Shown in pieces: positions 1-5,879 of a stretch of 7,589 nucleotides of DNA. The notes beneath the pieces were generated by a model, which saw nothing but the letters and a program-made list of their open reading frames with translations, did not search any database and had not been told where the DNA came from. A program made the position numbers and the translations under genes. Each line of letters starts with the position of its first letter. The stretch's first letter is position 1. Source of the stretch: CAYPZL01 sp964415045 (lineage in GTDB: Bacteria; Planctomycetota; Phycisphaerae; Sedimentisphaerales; Anaerobacaceae); assembly GCA_964415045.1 (NCBI GenBank), contig CAYPZL010000237.1, positions 1 through 7,589 of the forward strand, in the 5' to 3' direction.

Positions 1-481
1 CCTGCCCGAACAAGCAGAAGACGACGCGCTCCAGGCCCGTTTGCGCGTCCAAATAGTCGGCGGTCGTCTTGAGCATGATCTCGGCGCAGCGTTGGATGGG
101 GAAGCCGAAGATCCCCGTGCTGATCGCCGGAAACGCGATGCTTTTGAGCCCATTCTCGTCCGCCACCTTCAGGGAATTTGCCGTAGCGTTTCGGAGTTTC
201 TCGTCCTCATCGCCCTCGCCCATGCGGGGCCCGACGGCGTGGATGACGTGTCGGGCGTTGAGGTTGCCGCCGGTGGTGATGACGGCGCCGCCGACGAAGG
301 TGCCGCCGATCCGGTTGCACTCGGCCTGGATGGCCGGGCCGCCTTTGCGCCGGATCGCACCGGCCACGCCGCCGCCCAACTGCAACTGCGCGTTGGCCGC
401 GTTGACAATGGCATCCGTATCCATCTCCGTGATGTCTCCGTCCAGCAGTTCGATAACGCTCTTGCCGATTCTGACTTCCAT
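1..481 (-). CDS. Macro-domain protein (ADP-ribose-binding / deacetylase-like), 3' end cut by window edge
   Basis: An open frame runs from ATG at 479-481 to the window edge: 160 residues with no stop. Seen in the sequence: VIELLDGDIT near residues 9-18, IVNAANAQLQLGGGVAGAI near 25-43, HVIHAVGP at 78-85 and AISTGIFGFP at 119-128. These are, in order, the adenine-binding Asp, the catalytic/ribose loop, the core strand and the diphosphate-binding loop of macro domains. The family binds ADP-ribose or O-acetyl-ADP-ribose, and many members hydrolyse it. Macro proteins of this type are usually about 170-180 residues, so only a short C-terminus is missing. The start is supported by AAGGAG (plus-strand 491-496), 9 bases upstream. 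In the GGGVxGAI loop the residue that is Asp in MacroD/YmdB-type enzymes is Ala40, as in other GGGVA-type macro proteins, so binding or altered catalysis should be considered. The family call is firm. The exact activity is inferred. Confidence 0.93.
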   Translation of the reverse strand, partial: MEVRIGKSVIELLDGDITEMDTDAIVNAANAQLQLGGGVAGAIRRKGGPAIQAECNRIGGTFVGGAVITTGGNLNARHVIHAVGPRMGEGDEDEKLRNATANSLKVADENGLKSIAFPAISTGIFGFPIQRCAEIMLKTTADYLDAQTGLERVVFCLFGQ

Positions 482-490
482 AGCTCCAGT

Positions 491-496
491 CTCCTT
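491..496 (-). promoter_or_regulatory. Ribosome binding site of the macro-domain gene
   Basis: On the minus strand this reads AAGGAG, 9 bases before the ATG at 481. It fixes the start of the macro-domain gene, which would otherwise be easy to miss because its stop lies outside the window. Confidence 0.7.
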
Positions 497-731
497 ACTC
501 CATGTCCAGGCCGCACCAGCGGCCCCCGTCCGGCTTCCCGCCGGTACGCCGAACGCGCCGGCACCCGCCCCTCAGCCTAACCGCCGCAAGGCCCGAGCAC
601 AAGACCCCGGCCACTGCCCCGCGCCCCAGAGTTTGAGAATACGAACTGCCACATGACTGAGGCTAAAGCCCTGCTGGCCGATCCCCGGCGAAGGCGCCGC
701 AGCCGTCCATGGGCACGGAGAAACGCTGTGA
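497..731. other. Intergenic stretch, no supported gene
   Basis: Several overlapping frames are open here on both strands, as expected for GC-rich DNA. None has a convincing start, ribosome binding site or recognisable protein motif. The minus-strand part next to 497 is the leader of the macro-domain gene and should hold its promoter, but I cannot point to clear -35/-10 boxes. Confidence 0.5.
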
Positions 732-857
732 GCTACGCGGCGCGGCTTGCGAGAGTGGTACACCGTCACGAACGAGCCCAAGGGGTCCGGCCTGTTTCGC
801 GGCTCGGCCGGCGTGCTGGGCAAGGCGATTCAGATGTTTCAGGAGTGGGCCGAATGA
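732..857 (+). pseudogene. Possible 3' remnant of a decayed gene, unknown family
   Basis: Plus-strand frame from just after a TGA (729-731) to a TGA at 855-857, 41 codons. Its second part reads WYTVTNEPKGSGLFRG and ends in KAIQMFQEWAE, like an amphipathic C-terminal helix. Third positions are almost all G or C, as in the real genes nearby. There is no start codon or ribosome binding site in this frame. A possible start, ATG at 709, is in another frame and would join this one if the AGAG at 752-755 were reduced to a single AG. I do not recognise the family. It would run convergently toward the glycosyltransferase gene. It may be a gene fragment or chance coding-like DNA. Confidence 0.3.
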
Positions 858-897
858 CGGTAAGGCCAGCCGGGGACAGTCTCGCTCGCCGAGCGGA

Positions 898-1941
898 TCA
901 TCCTGGTCGTTGGGCCTCGCGCCGGAAGATTTCTTCGTACACCTTTTCGTAGCCGGTGACCATGCTGTCGATGGAGAAGTTCTCTTCGACGCGCCGGCGG
1001 CACTTCTCGCGGTCGATTTCGTCGATTCTTCCGACGGCCTCGACGGCTTCGGCGACGCTGTTGACGAGGAAGCCGGTCTCCTGGTCTTTGATGACTTCGC
1101 GGCAGGAGCCTAAGTCCTGCGCGATGACGGGCACGCCGGCGGCCATCGATTCGGCGATGACCAGGCCAAAGCGCTCGGGAATCGTGTTGAGATGAAGCGT
1201 TGCATACGCCTGCTTGAACAGCTCGTTTCGCTGGGTCGGATTGACCGGTCCGACGTACTGGATGGACGACTGGTTCAGATGCGGCCTGACAAGCTCGTCG
1301 AAGTAGCCCTGGTCCTGGATGATGCCGGCGATGAGCAGGTCCCGGCCGCAGCGCTTCGCCGCCTCGATCGCTAAGTGCGTGCCTTTGTCCATGTGAATAC
1401 GCCCGAGGAAGACGAGCTTCTCGCCCGATGTCTCCCGGAACGTCAGGTTCGACAGGTCGATCCCGTTGTAGACCGTCGCGACATAGGGCAGCTCGGGGTC
1501 GCGGTCGGCATCGCTGATCGAAACGTAGTAGCTGTCCTTGTGGTCGCGGTAGACGCGGAGGATGTCCGGCTCGGAGAAGCCGTGGATGGTCGTCAGCATC
1601 GGCGTCTGGATGAACGGCAGGTACGTCAGCGGCAGGTAGTCGAAGTGGTTGTGGATCAGGTCGAACTCGCCGGCCCGCGCCAGGGTCTTGGAGATGTGCA
1701 GGCACGCCGAGACCGGCGGCACCTGCGATTTGTCCTCTTCGTAGCCGCGCGGCACGAACGAGACGAGCCTCGCCCGCGTGATCGAATCGCCCGTGGCAAA
1801 GAGCGTCACGTTCCGCCACCCCCGGGCCACGAGCCCCTCGGTGATGTTGCTCGCGACCGTCTCCCACGCCCCATACGCCCGCGGCGGCGTGCGCCACGCC
1901 ACCGGAGCCAGGATCCCAATCCGTTTATCCTTGATATCCAT
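898..1941 (-). CDS. GT4-family (GT-B fold) glycosyltransferase
   Basis: 347 residues, a normal length for a GT4 enzyme. The N-terminal half contains PPRAYGAWETVASN (19-32), a variant of the acceptor-side 'YGG.E' loop, then HNHFD (97-101), IHGF (119-122) and VYNGID (157-162). The C-terminal, nucleotide-sugar half has FLGRIHMDKG (178-187), the phosphate-contacting GR…KG pair, and ERFGLVIAE (256-264), which is the family's EX7E motif with E256 and E264. Members transfer a sugar from an activated donor with retention of configuration, typically in glycan or exopolysaccharide synthesis. The substrate cannot be read here. There is no signal peptide or membrane segment, so it is cytosolic or peripheral. 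The ATG at 1939-1941 is preceded only by a G-run that is too close to be a good ribosome binding site, though MDIKDKRIGILAPVAW is a typical N-terminus. A small hairpin (883-895) lies just past the stop. Confidence 0.92.
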   Translation of the reverse strand: MDIKDKRIGILAPVAWRTPPRAYGAWETVASNITEGLVARGWRNVTLFATGDSITRARLVSFVPRGYEEDKSQVPPVSACLHISKTLARAGEFDLIHNHFDYLPLTYLPFIQTPMLTTIHGFSEPDILRVYRDHKDSYYVSISDADRDPELPYVATVYNGIDLSNLTFRETSGEKLVFLGRIHMDKGTHLAIEAAKRCGRDLLIAGIIQDQGYFDELVRPHLNQSSIQYVGPVNPTQRNELFKQAYATLHLNTIPERFGLVIAESMAAGVPVIAQDLGSCREVIKDQETGFLVNSVAEAVEAVGRIDEIDREKCRRRVEENFSIDSMVTGYEKVYEEIFRREAQRPG

Positions 1942-2004
1942 GCCCCCTATGATATCCGATCAGCGCGTAGAGCACCACCATAATCTCGCGACCGGGAGAG
2001 GACT

Positions 2005-2023
2005 AAAGGTGTCAGGTACTTTT
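2005..2023. repeat. REP/IS200-like short motif in intergenic DNA
   Basis: The string AAAGGTGTCAGGTACTTTT resembles short GGTGTCAGG…-type strings that I recall flanking REP-associated (IS200-like, Y1) transposases in many genomes. No transposase is present here, so this would be an orphan end or a remnant. The resemblance is from memory and the motif is short. Confidence 0.22.
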
Positions 2024-2056
2024 GCGGGGATTTAGCATTTGGGGTTCAGGGGAGCG

Positions 2057-2071
2057 GTGTGCATGGCACAC
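2057..2071 (+). promoter_or_regulatory. Perfect 6-bp hairpin in the leader of the DUF1493-like gene
   Basis: GTGTGC-ATG-GCACAC is a perfect inverted repeat with a 3-base loop, ending 6 bases before the presumed ribosome binding site GGAG (2077-2080). It could be a leader stem-loop or a small operator for the downstream gene. No function is shown, and 6-bp palindromes are not rare. Confidence 0.3.
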
Positions 2072-2091
2072 TCTACGGAGTTCGGCCGGAT

Positions 2092-2427
2092 ATGAGCGAC
2101 GCAAGAGAGAAAAGTGCGGCAACGAGAAGAGTGATTGAATTCCTGGCACAGCAATGCGGGTATCGGCCTGACGAATTGGATGAAAGCATGGATCTGTATG
2201 GTGATCTTAAGGTATGGGGTGATGATGTGGACGAGTTGTTCATAGAATTCTCCGAAGAGTTTGGCCTCGCTCTTGACGAAGTAGATGTATGTGGATGTTT
2301 CCCCGGCGAAGTGAATTTGTTCAATCCTTTTCCTCGGCTCTTCTTCAGACCGAAGCGCCGAATTCGAATCAAACATCTTGTTGATGCGGTCTTGCAGAAG
2401 ACATGGCCAGAACTTGAGCGCGCGTGA
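2092..2427 (+). CDS. DUF1493-like small protein, acyl-carrier-protein-like
   Basis: 111 residues from ATG at 2092. A GTG at 2059 would add 11 residues, but it lies inside a hairpin, and GGAG (2077-2080) sits upstream of the ATG. Early on comes RVIEFLAQQCG, then DLKVWGDDVDELFIEFSEEF, which matches the 'DLgidGDDa.eflEeFseeFgV' core of DUF1493. The C-terminal part, FFRPKRRIRIKHLVDAVLQKTW, matches the family's closing 'IkdLv.av..g.W'. DUF1493 proteins are about 110 residues, helical and related to acyl carrier proteins. I see no DSL phosphopantetheine site, so classic carrier activity is unlikely, and the family has no established function that I can name. It is transcribed divergently from the glycosyltransferase. 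It uses AGA arginines and many A/T third positions, unlike its GC-rich neighbours, which suggests acquisition. Confidence 0.75.
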   Translation: MSDAREKSAATRRVIEFLAQQCGYRPDELDESMDLYGDLKVWGDDVDELFIEFSEEFGLALDEVDVCGCFPGEVNLFNPFPRLFFRPKRRIRIKHLVDAVLQKTWPELERA

Positions 2428-2472
2428 ACAGGCGCACCTGCGGAATTTCGCAGCGGGGAATGCCTGCCTGTT
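2427..2472 (+). other. Nested inverted repeats just after the DUF1493-like stop codon
   Basis: AACAGGC (2427-2433) pairs with GCCTGTT (2466-2472). Inside it, CTGCG (2438-2442) pairs with CGCAG (2449-2453). The structure starts at the last base of the stop codon, so it could stabilise or end the transcript. It lacks a following T-run, so it is not a classic intrinsic terminator. Confidence 0.35.
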
Positions 2473-2498
2473 GGCGGATAAGCAGCCGGCGAAAAGAG

Positions 2499-2525
2499 GC
2501 GGCTCCGGCGGAGGGCCGGAGCCGC
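2499..2525 (-). terminator. Strong GC-rich hairpin, intrinsic terminator of the minus-strand paralogue unit
   Basis: GCGGCTCCGGC (2499-2509) and GCCGGAGCCGC (2515-2525) form a perfect 11-bp stem with a 5-base loop. Read on the minus strand it is followed by CTCTTTTCG, a short T-rich tail, about 50 bases past the stop at 2575. That fits termination of the secreted-protein transcription unit. An outer repeat, CCGGCGAAA (2486-2494) with TTTCGCCGG (2540-2548), wraps around it. In the plus direction the tail is weaker, but it could also stop transcription from the DUF1493-like gene. Confidence 0.7.
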
Positions 2526-2898
2526 GTTTGAGCTGCTTCTTTCGCCGGTAATAGGCGGCCAACCCGGTCGGTGGCTATGGGGTCGCGTCGTTTGGTTCTT
2601 CGGCGGGTGGTACGACGACGCGGATGTCGTCGAAGAGGACCATGCCGCTGCCGTCGGGGGCCGGGGCAACGGAGTCGCCGACGCCGAGGACCATTTTCTT
2701 GACGGCGTTCATACTGATGCCGTTGAAGTCGGCCAACGGAATCTTCCACTCGGTCCAGTCGGCAACCAGGGCCCCGTCGGGATACGCCGCGACAGCGCGG
2801 CGGCCGAGGTTGTCCTCGAGACGGACGTACACGTCGGCACGGTCGTTCTCCGGGTGGTCTACGCCGACCTCCGCGATCTGCCAGGCGCCGCTGACGGC

Positions 2899-3420
2899 GC
2901 CGGTAGTGACAACGCCGGAGTAATCGGCGACCGTCACGGCGGCGGCGTTGTGGCTGGTCAGAGCCAGGCCGATGTAGACGTTGCCGATCATCGGGACCTC
3001 GTGGCTCGAATTTGCGGCGTCGGTGACGGGCACCCAGGCAACGCCGTCCTCGGACCGCTCGGCGGTGAGCGTGTTGCCGGTGCGGGTCAGCTTCACCCAG
3101 TACGGCGCCGTCAGGTTAGCCTGCGTGCTGTGCTCGGTCATGTCGCCATTGGTGAACGCGCGCCAGGTGAACTGAATGCCCTGGCCCGGCGTGACGACGA
3201 CCATCGCGTGCTTGGCGCCGGGATCGAGCGATTCGCGGATCATGACGCCTCCCTTGGCCCACGTGTTGGTATTGCCGATGCTCTCGACGCGGGCGGTGAT
3301 GCTGCCGTCGCCGTTGAGCGACTTGTACGCGAAGCGGAACTGGTCGGCGGTTCCCCAGATATCGACGCCGGAGGCGCTCATCATGAAGCTCCCGCCGCCG
3401 TTGTCGATGAAGCCGGCCGG
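2899..3420 (-). other. DUF1349-like (concanavalin-like) domain inserted in the C-terminal jelly-roll-like domain
   Basis: Restored residues about 799-972. Typical strings are GDGSITARVESI, WAKGGVMIRESL and YWVKLTRTGNTLTAERSEDG, ending in NVYIGLALTSHN. They match the glucanase-like β-sandwich family often annotated as DUF1349. The flanking sequence on both sides aligns with uninterrupted sequence in the paralogue (6180-5890 region), so the segment is an insert and not a tail domain. A sugar-binding role is inference. Confidence 0.7.
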
Positions 3421-3435
3421 GCTGCCGTGGAACCA

Positions 3436-3756
3436 GATGCTCAGATCCGTGACGCCGCCGACCGTCCAGTCCTGCGTTACGGTCCAGGTCCGCTCGGCCT
3501 CGGAAACGAACGGTGCGGCGGAGTTGTCATAGTACAGCGGCATGGCCTGGGAGCCGCCGTGGACGTCGACGACTTCCACGATCTGGCCCTCATAGTACGG
3601 GCTGGTTGCCGTCCAGATATCGTGCCCGACCAGGGCGCCGGTGCCGTTGCCCGGATGGCCCGGCGCCGGCTCGGTGTAGCCGAGGCCGTCGATCCAGGTC
3701 TGGAAGACGCGGTTGCCGACCTGGTTGGTATAGGTCTCGAAGTCGTCGATGGGGAT
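3436..3756. repeat. Paralogous DNA block A (jelly-roll first half)
   Basis: This block is clearly similar at the DNA level to 6180-6506, for example in the stretches encoding GHDIW, MPLYYDN and HPGN. It is a direct repeat in the same orientation, arising from tandem gene duplication. It could support recombination between the two genes or confuse short-read assembly. Confidence 0.7.
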
Positions 3757-4779
3757 GTAGTCGGCGGTGGCGAAGCTCCAGACCTTGCCTTTCCAGGGGC
3801 TGTCCGGGTCGCCGGTGTTGATCTCATCGATGCGCCAGTAGTAGGTTCTGCCCCACTCCAGCGGGCCGGTGGCGAAGGTCGTGGTATTCTGACGGCCTTT
3901 GTAGACGTCGCCGGCGGCCGTGTTCGCATCGCGCACCGTCTCTTCATCGTCGCCGAGGAACACGTCGTGTTGCAGGGCCGCGTGTCCCGCGTTCCAGCTC
4001 AGCACGAGGTCCTGGGCGGTGTCGGCCGCGCCATCGGCGGGGAAGGGGGCATAGGCCCGCGTGGGAAAGAAGGGGGTCGGACCGACGTAAGCGCTGCCGA
4101 TGACCTCCATGTTGATGCCCGGGCCCTGCCAGGCCACCGCGAGACTGTCGCCGCCGGTGCCCTCGTTCATCAGGGCCTCAATGTAGTACCGTTGGCCGGC
4201 CACCAGCGACTGGGGTTGTGACATTTGCGTCGTCTCCTTGTCCCACTCCAGGTGGGCGGTCCAGGTTCCGACGCTGGCGATCATCTCGGCGTTGGCGGGG
4301 TCTTCGTCGGTGCTGAGCCACAGCTCGCAGTTGTCGTCGCCGGAGACCCAGAACGTGTAATCACCTGTTTCCGGGGGGAAGAGCCAGCCGTAGATGCGGC
4401 TGCCGTAGTTCTCCGCCCAGTCGACCGGTCCATCCATGGCGTCGAGCAATTCCCGCCCGTCGGGATCGTCGGGGAAGCGCGGGTCGCCGGTCAGGGTGGG
4501 AATGTCGCCGCCGCTGACGTTGAGCCACCACTCGCGCATGGCGCCTCCCGGCCCGCCGTCGATGGTGGTGAAGCTCCAGACGTTGCCCTCGTGGAGGGTG
4601 TCGCTCGCGTCGGTTTCGTCGACGCGCCAGTAGTAGGTCGTCCCTACGTCCAGGGTGGCGGGAACCTGATAGGCCAGGGCGTCCATGATACCCATGTCCG
4701 CTGCGGGGGCGCCTTGTGCCACGGCGTTGCGGTCTTCGCCGAAGTACAGGCGATGTTCTTTGGCGCTGAGGCCCGCCTG

Positions 4780-4782
4780 CTA
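4780..4782 (-). other. Internal TAG at a conserved Trp position
   Basis: In the Fn3-like modules of this window the motif before the HDVYFG strand carries a Trp: PLVEWDSG, LVLSWNAG, LLRWAAG, ELAWNPG. In this module it reads PLLT-TAG-QAG, so a single TGG-to-TAG change explains the stop. The same frame stays open on both sides. Confidence 0.88.
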
Positions 4783-5608
4783 GGTGAGGAGCGGCGCAGT
4801 CATGACTTTCTCGGCGCCGTCGGCCGGGTCGGGGCCCCAGGCGATCAGCGGTGTTGCCGTGAAGCTCCAGACGTCGCCCGTGTAGATTGTCACGGCGTCG
4901 GGGCTGACTTCGTCGATTCGCCAGTAATAGGTGACGCCGGGTTCCAGGCCCGGTTGGTGGTAGTATAGGTTCCACGTTTGGCGTGTGATCGACGGCGGCT
5001 CCGGGTCGGTCCCGAAGTACACGTCGTGCCACAGGGCGAAGCTGCCGGAGTCCCACTCCACCAGCGGGTGGATGACGCCGGTGGCGCCGTCGGGGGGCCT
5101 CGGATTCGAGGCCTTCAGGCTCACGTATTCAGCCACGCGCATCACGTCCTCGGGATTGGGGGCGCCGGCACGGTCGTAGATGCGGACGAAGCCGCGAAAC
5201 GTGTCGTTGGCGACGTAATGTTTGGCCCAGGCGGCGGCGTTGCCGTTGCCGTCCAGGGCCAGAACGCTGAGGTTGTCGGTGACCGTCGGGGAAGTCGGCC
5301 TGCGCGATTCCCACGTCTCGGTCAGCCCCCAAGCCGCTCCCAGCGCGGTGATGGTCACGGTGGTGTAGGAATCGTTCGGGCCGGTGGAGGCGTTGAATCC
5401 CAGCACGCTGGTGGCGCCCGCGCTTCCCCAGGTGGTCCGGTTGCCGCCGGCGTCGCCCTGGTAATAGAAGGGCCAGTCGGAATACCAGACGATCTTACCG
5501 CCCGCGTTCAGGTAGCGCCGCAGCGTGCAGGTCTCGGACATCGTCTCGCCCACGGTATCGGGGACGACGTCGAGGCAGAACACGACGACGCTGTATTCCC
5601 TGTCGCGC

Positions 5609-5616
5609 ATCCATCC
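5609..5616 (-). repeat. 4-bp tandem duplication (GGAT x2 on the minus strand) causing a frameshift
   Basis: The plus strand reads ATCCATCC. With two copies, the frame from the signal peptide leads into a shadow reading ending at 5495. With one copy, it joins directly to the frame containing REYSVVVFCLDVV and the Fn3-like modules. A 4-bp slippage is the simplest explanation. Confidence 0.82.
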
Positions 5617-5824
5617 AGACCTTGAGCGCATCGGCGTCGAGAACTTCATAACCGGCGCCCGCCAGCGCGTCGCGCATGGCGATGCCGCCTCCGCCCCAGG
5701 CCCCGGCGTAGCGCTGGTCCCGGTAGGCCGCACGAATCCACTGGAACTCCTGGGCCTGTACGTGCGCCGCTCCCAAAACCAGGGCGGCCAGCGCCAAATA
5801 GAGTGCTTGTTTGGACATGGTAAT

Positions 5825-5831
5825 CCTCCTT
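5825..5831 (-). promoter_or_regulatory. Ribosome binding site AAGGAGG of the interrupted gene
   Basis: A perfect AAGGAGG lies 6 bases upstream of ATG 5816-5818. It settles the start and shows that translation initiation is intact even though the coding sequence is broken. Confidence 0.85.
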
Positions 5832-5879
5832 TTACACTGCAACCAGAATGCCACATGAATCTACCAGGTTACAGAAGCA

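Larger units (their letters stand above)
2575..4722 (-). pseudogene. C-terminal part of the interrupted gene: PA14, Fn3-like, jelly-roll with DUF1349-like insert
   Basis: This is the longest open piece after the internal TAG. An annotation program may start it at the GTG at 4722, but that codon is an ordinary Val inside an Fn3-like module and has no good ribosome binding site, so it is probably not a real start. Visible in order: the rest of the second Fn3-like module (YYWRVDE, GNVWSF); a PA14 domain with SGDDNCELWLSTDED and LAVAWQGPG; a third module (HDVFLGDD, YYWRIDE, GKVWSF); and a carbohydrate-binding-like β-domain (IPIDDFETYTN, HPGNGTGALVGHDIW, MPLYYDNSAAPF, DWTEWKIPLADF, VLFDDIRVV). Within it lies a segment of about 170 residues (GSFMMSASGVDIWG, WAKGGVMIRESLDPGAKHAM) resembling DUF1349-type concanavalin-like domains. 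It ends in EEPNDATP, with no visible sorting signal. Confidence 0.8.
2575..5818 (-). pseudogene. Secreted multi-domain PA14 / Fn3-like / jelly-roll protein, interrupted by a frameshift and an internal TAG
   Basis: Two lesions split what otherwise reads as one gene of about 1,079 residues. Translation from ATG at 5816-5818 gives a signal peptide and the start of a globular domain. At the 4-bp duplication 5609-5616 the correct frame is lost. Removing one copy gives the smooth join KVWM|RDREYSVVVF. The restored frame then meets TAG at 4780-4782 and continues open to a TAG at 2575-2577. Restored order: signal peptide 1-23, α/β-looking N-domain about 26-232, Fn3-like modules about 234-320 and 322-416, PA14 about 426-566, a third Fn3-like module 585-684, and a jelly-roll-like domain from 687 to about 1068 with a DUF1349-like insert at about 799-972. 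It lies 61 bases downstream of an intact paralogue on the same strand. Recent inactivation or assembly error are the main readings. Confidence 0.85.
4780..5818 (-). pseudogene. N-terminal part of the interrupted gene: signal peptide, α/β domain, first Fn3-like module
   Basis: The start MSKQALYLALAALVLGAAHV is a Sec signal peptide: a Lys, a long Ala/Leu core, and an AQA-type cleavage site near residue 23. Choosing ATG 5816-5818 is justified by AAGGAGG 6 bases upstream. An alternative start at 5856 belongs to the other frame and skips the signal peptide. The mature part (GGGGIAMRDALAGAGYEVLD, then YSVVVFCLD, then YLNAGGKIVWYSDWPF) alternates helices and hydrophobic strands. That pattern is reminiscent of ThuA/GATase-like α/β domains; this is a weak fold guess with no catalytic triad identified. 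One full Fn3-like module follows (HDVYFGTD 263-270, YYWRIDE 296-302, GDVWSF 313-318). A second is cut at PLLT by the TAG. Confidence 0.75.

Noticed and set aside
41..656. Long plus-strand open frames over the left end
   Set aside because: They are antisense shadows of the macro-domain gene, which has clear family motifs and a ribosome binding site on the minus strand.
883..895. CGCTC-GCC-GAGCG hairpin after the glycosyltransferase stop
   Set aside because: Short stem with no T-run, so not called as a terminator.
839..1897. Alternative minus-strand frame of 352 codons over the glycosyltransferase
   Set aside because: Arg/Pro/Ala-rich shadow with no motifs. The other frame has the complete GT4 motif set.
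1933..1957. GATATCC repeated twice around the glycosyltransferase start
   Set aside because: Two 7-base copies are expected by chance often enough, and one lies inside the start region. No operator-like symmetry beyond the GATATC core.
2032..2669. Minus-strand frames overlapping the DUF1493-like gene
   Set aside because: They run through the terminator hairpin, have no recognisable motifs, and conflict with the well-supported plus-strand gene.
2854..4221. 455-codon plus-strand open frame opposite the PA14 protein
   Set aside because: Low-complexity Gly/Ala/Val/Arg-rich translation typical of the antisense of GC-rich genes. The minus strand carries recognisable domains.
4780..4782. TAG reassigned to a sense codon in this genome
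   Set aside because: Both paralogues terminate with TAG at homologous C-termini, so TAG behaves as a normal stop here; one internal TAG is better explained by mutation or error.
5849..5858. TGCCACATGA shared with 647-656
   Set aside because: A 10-base match between two places in 7.6 kb is expected by chance.
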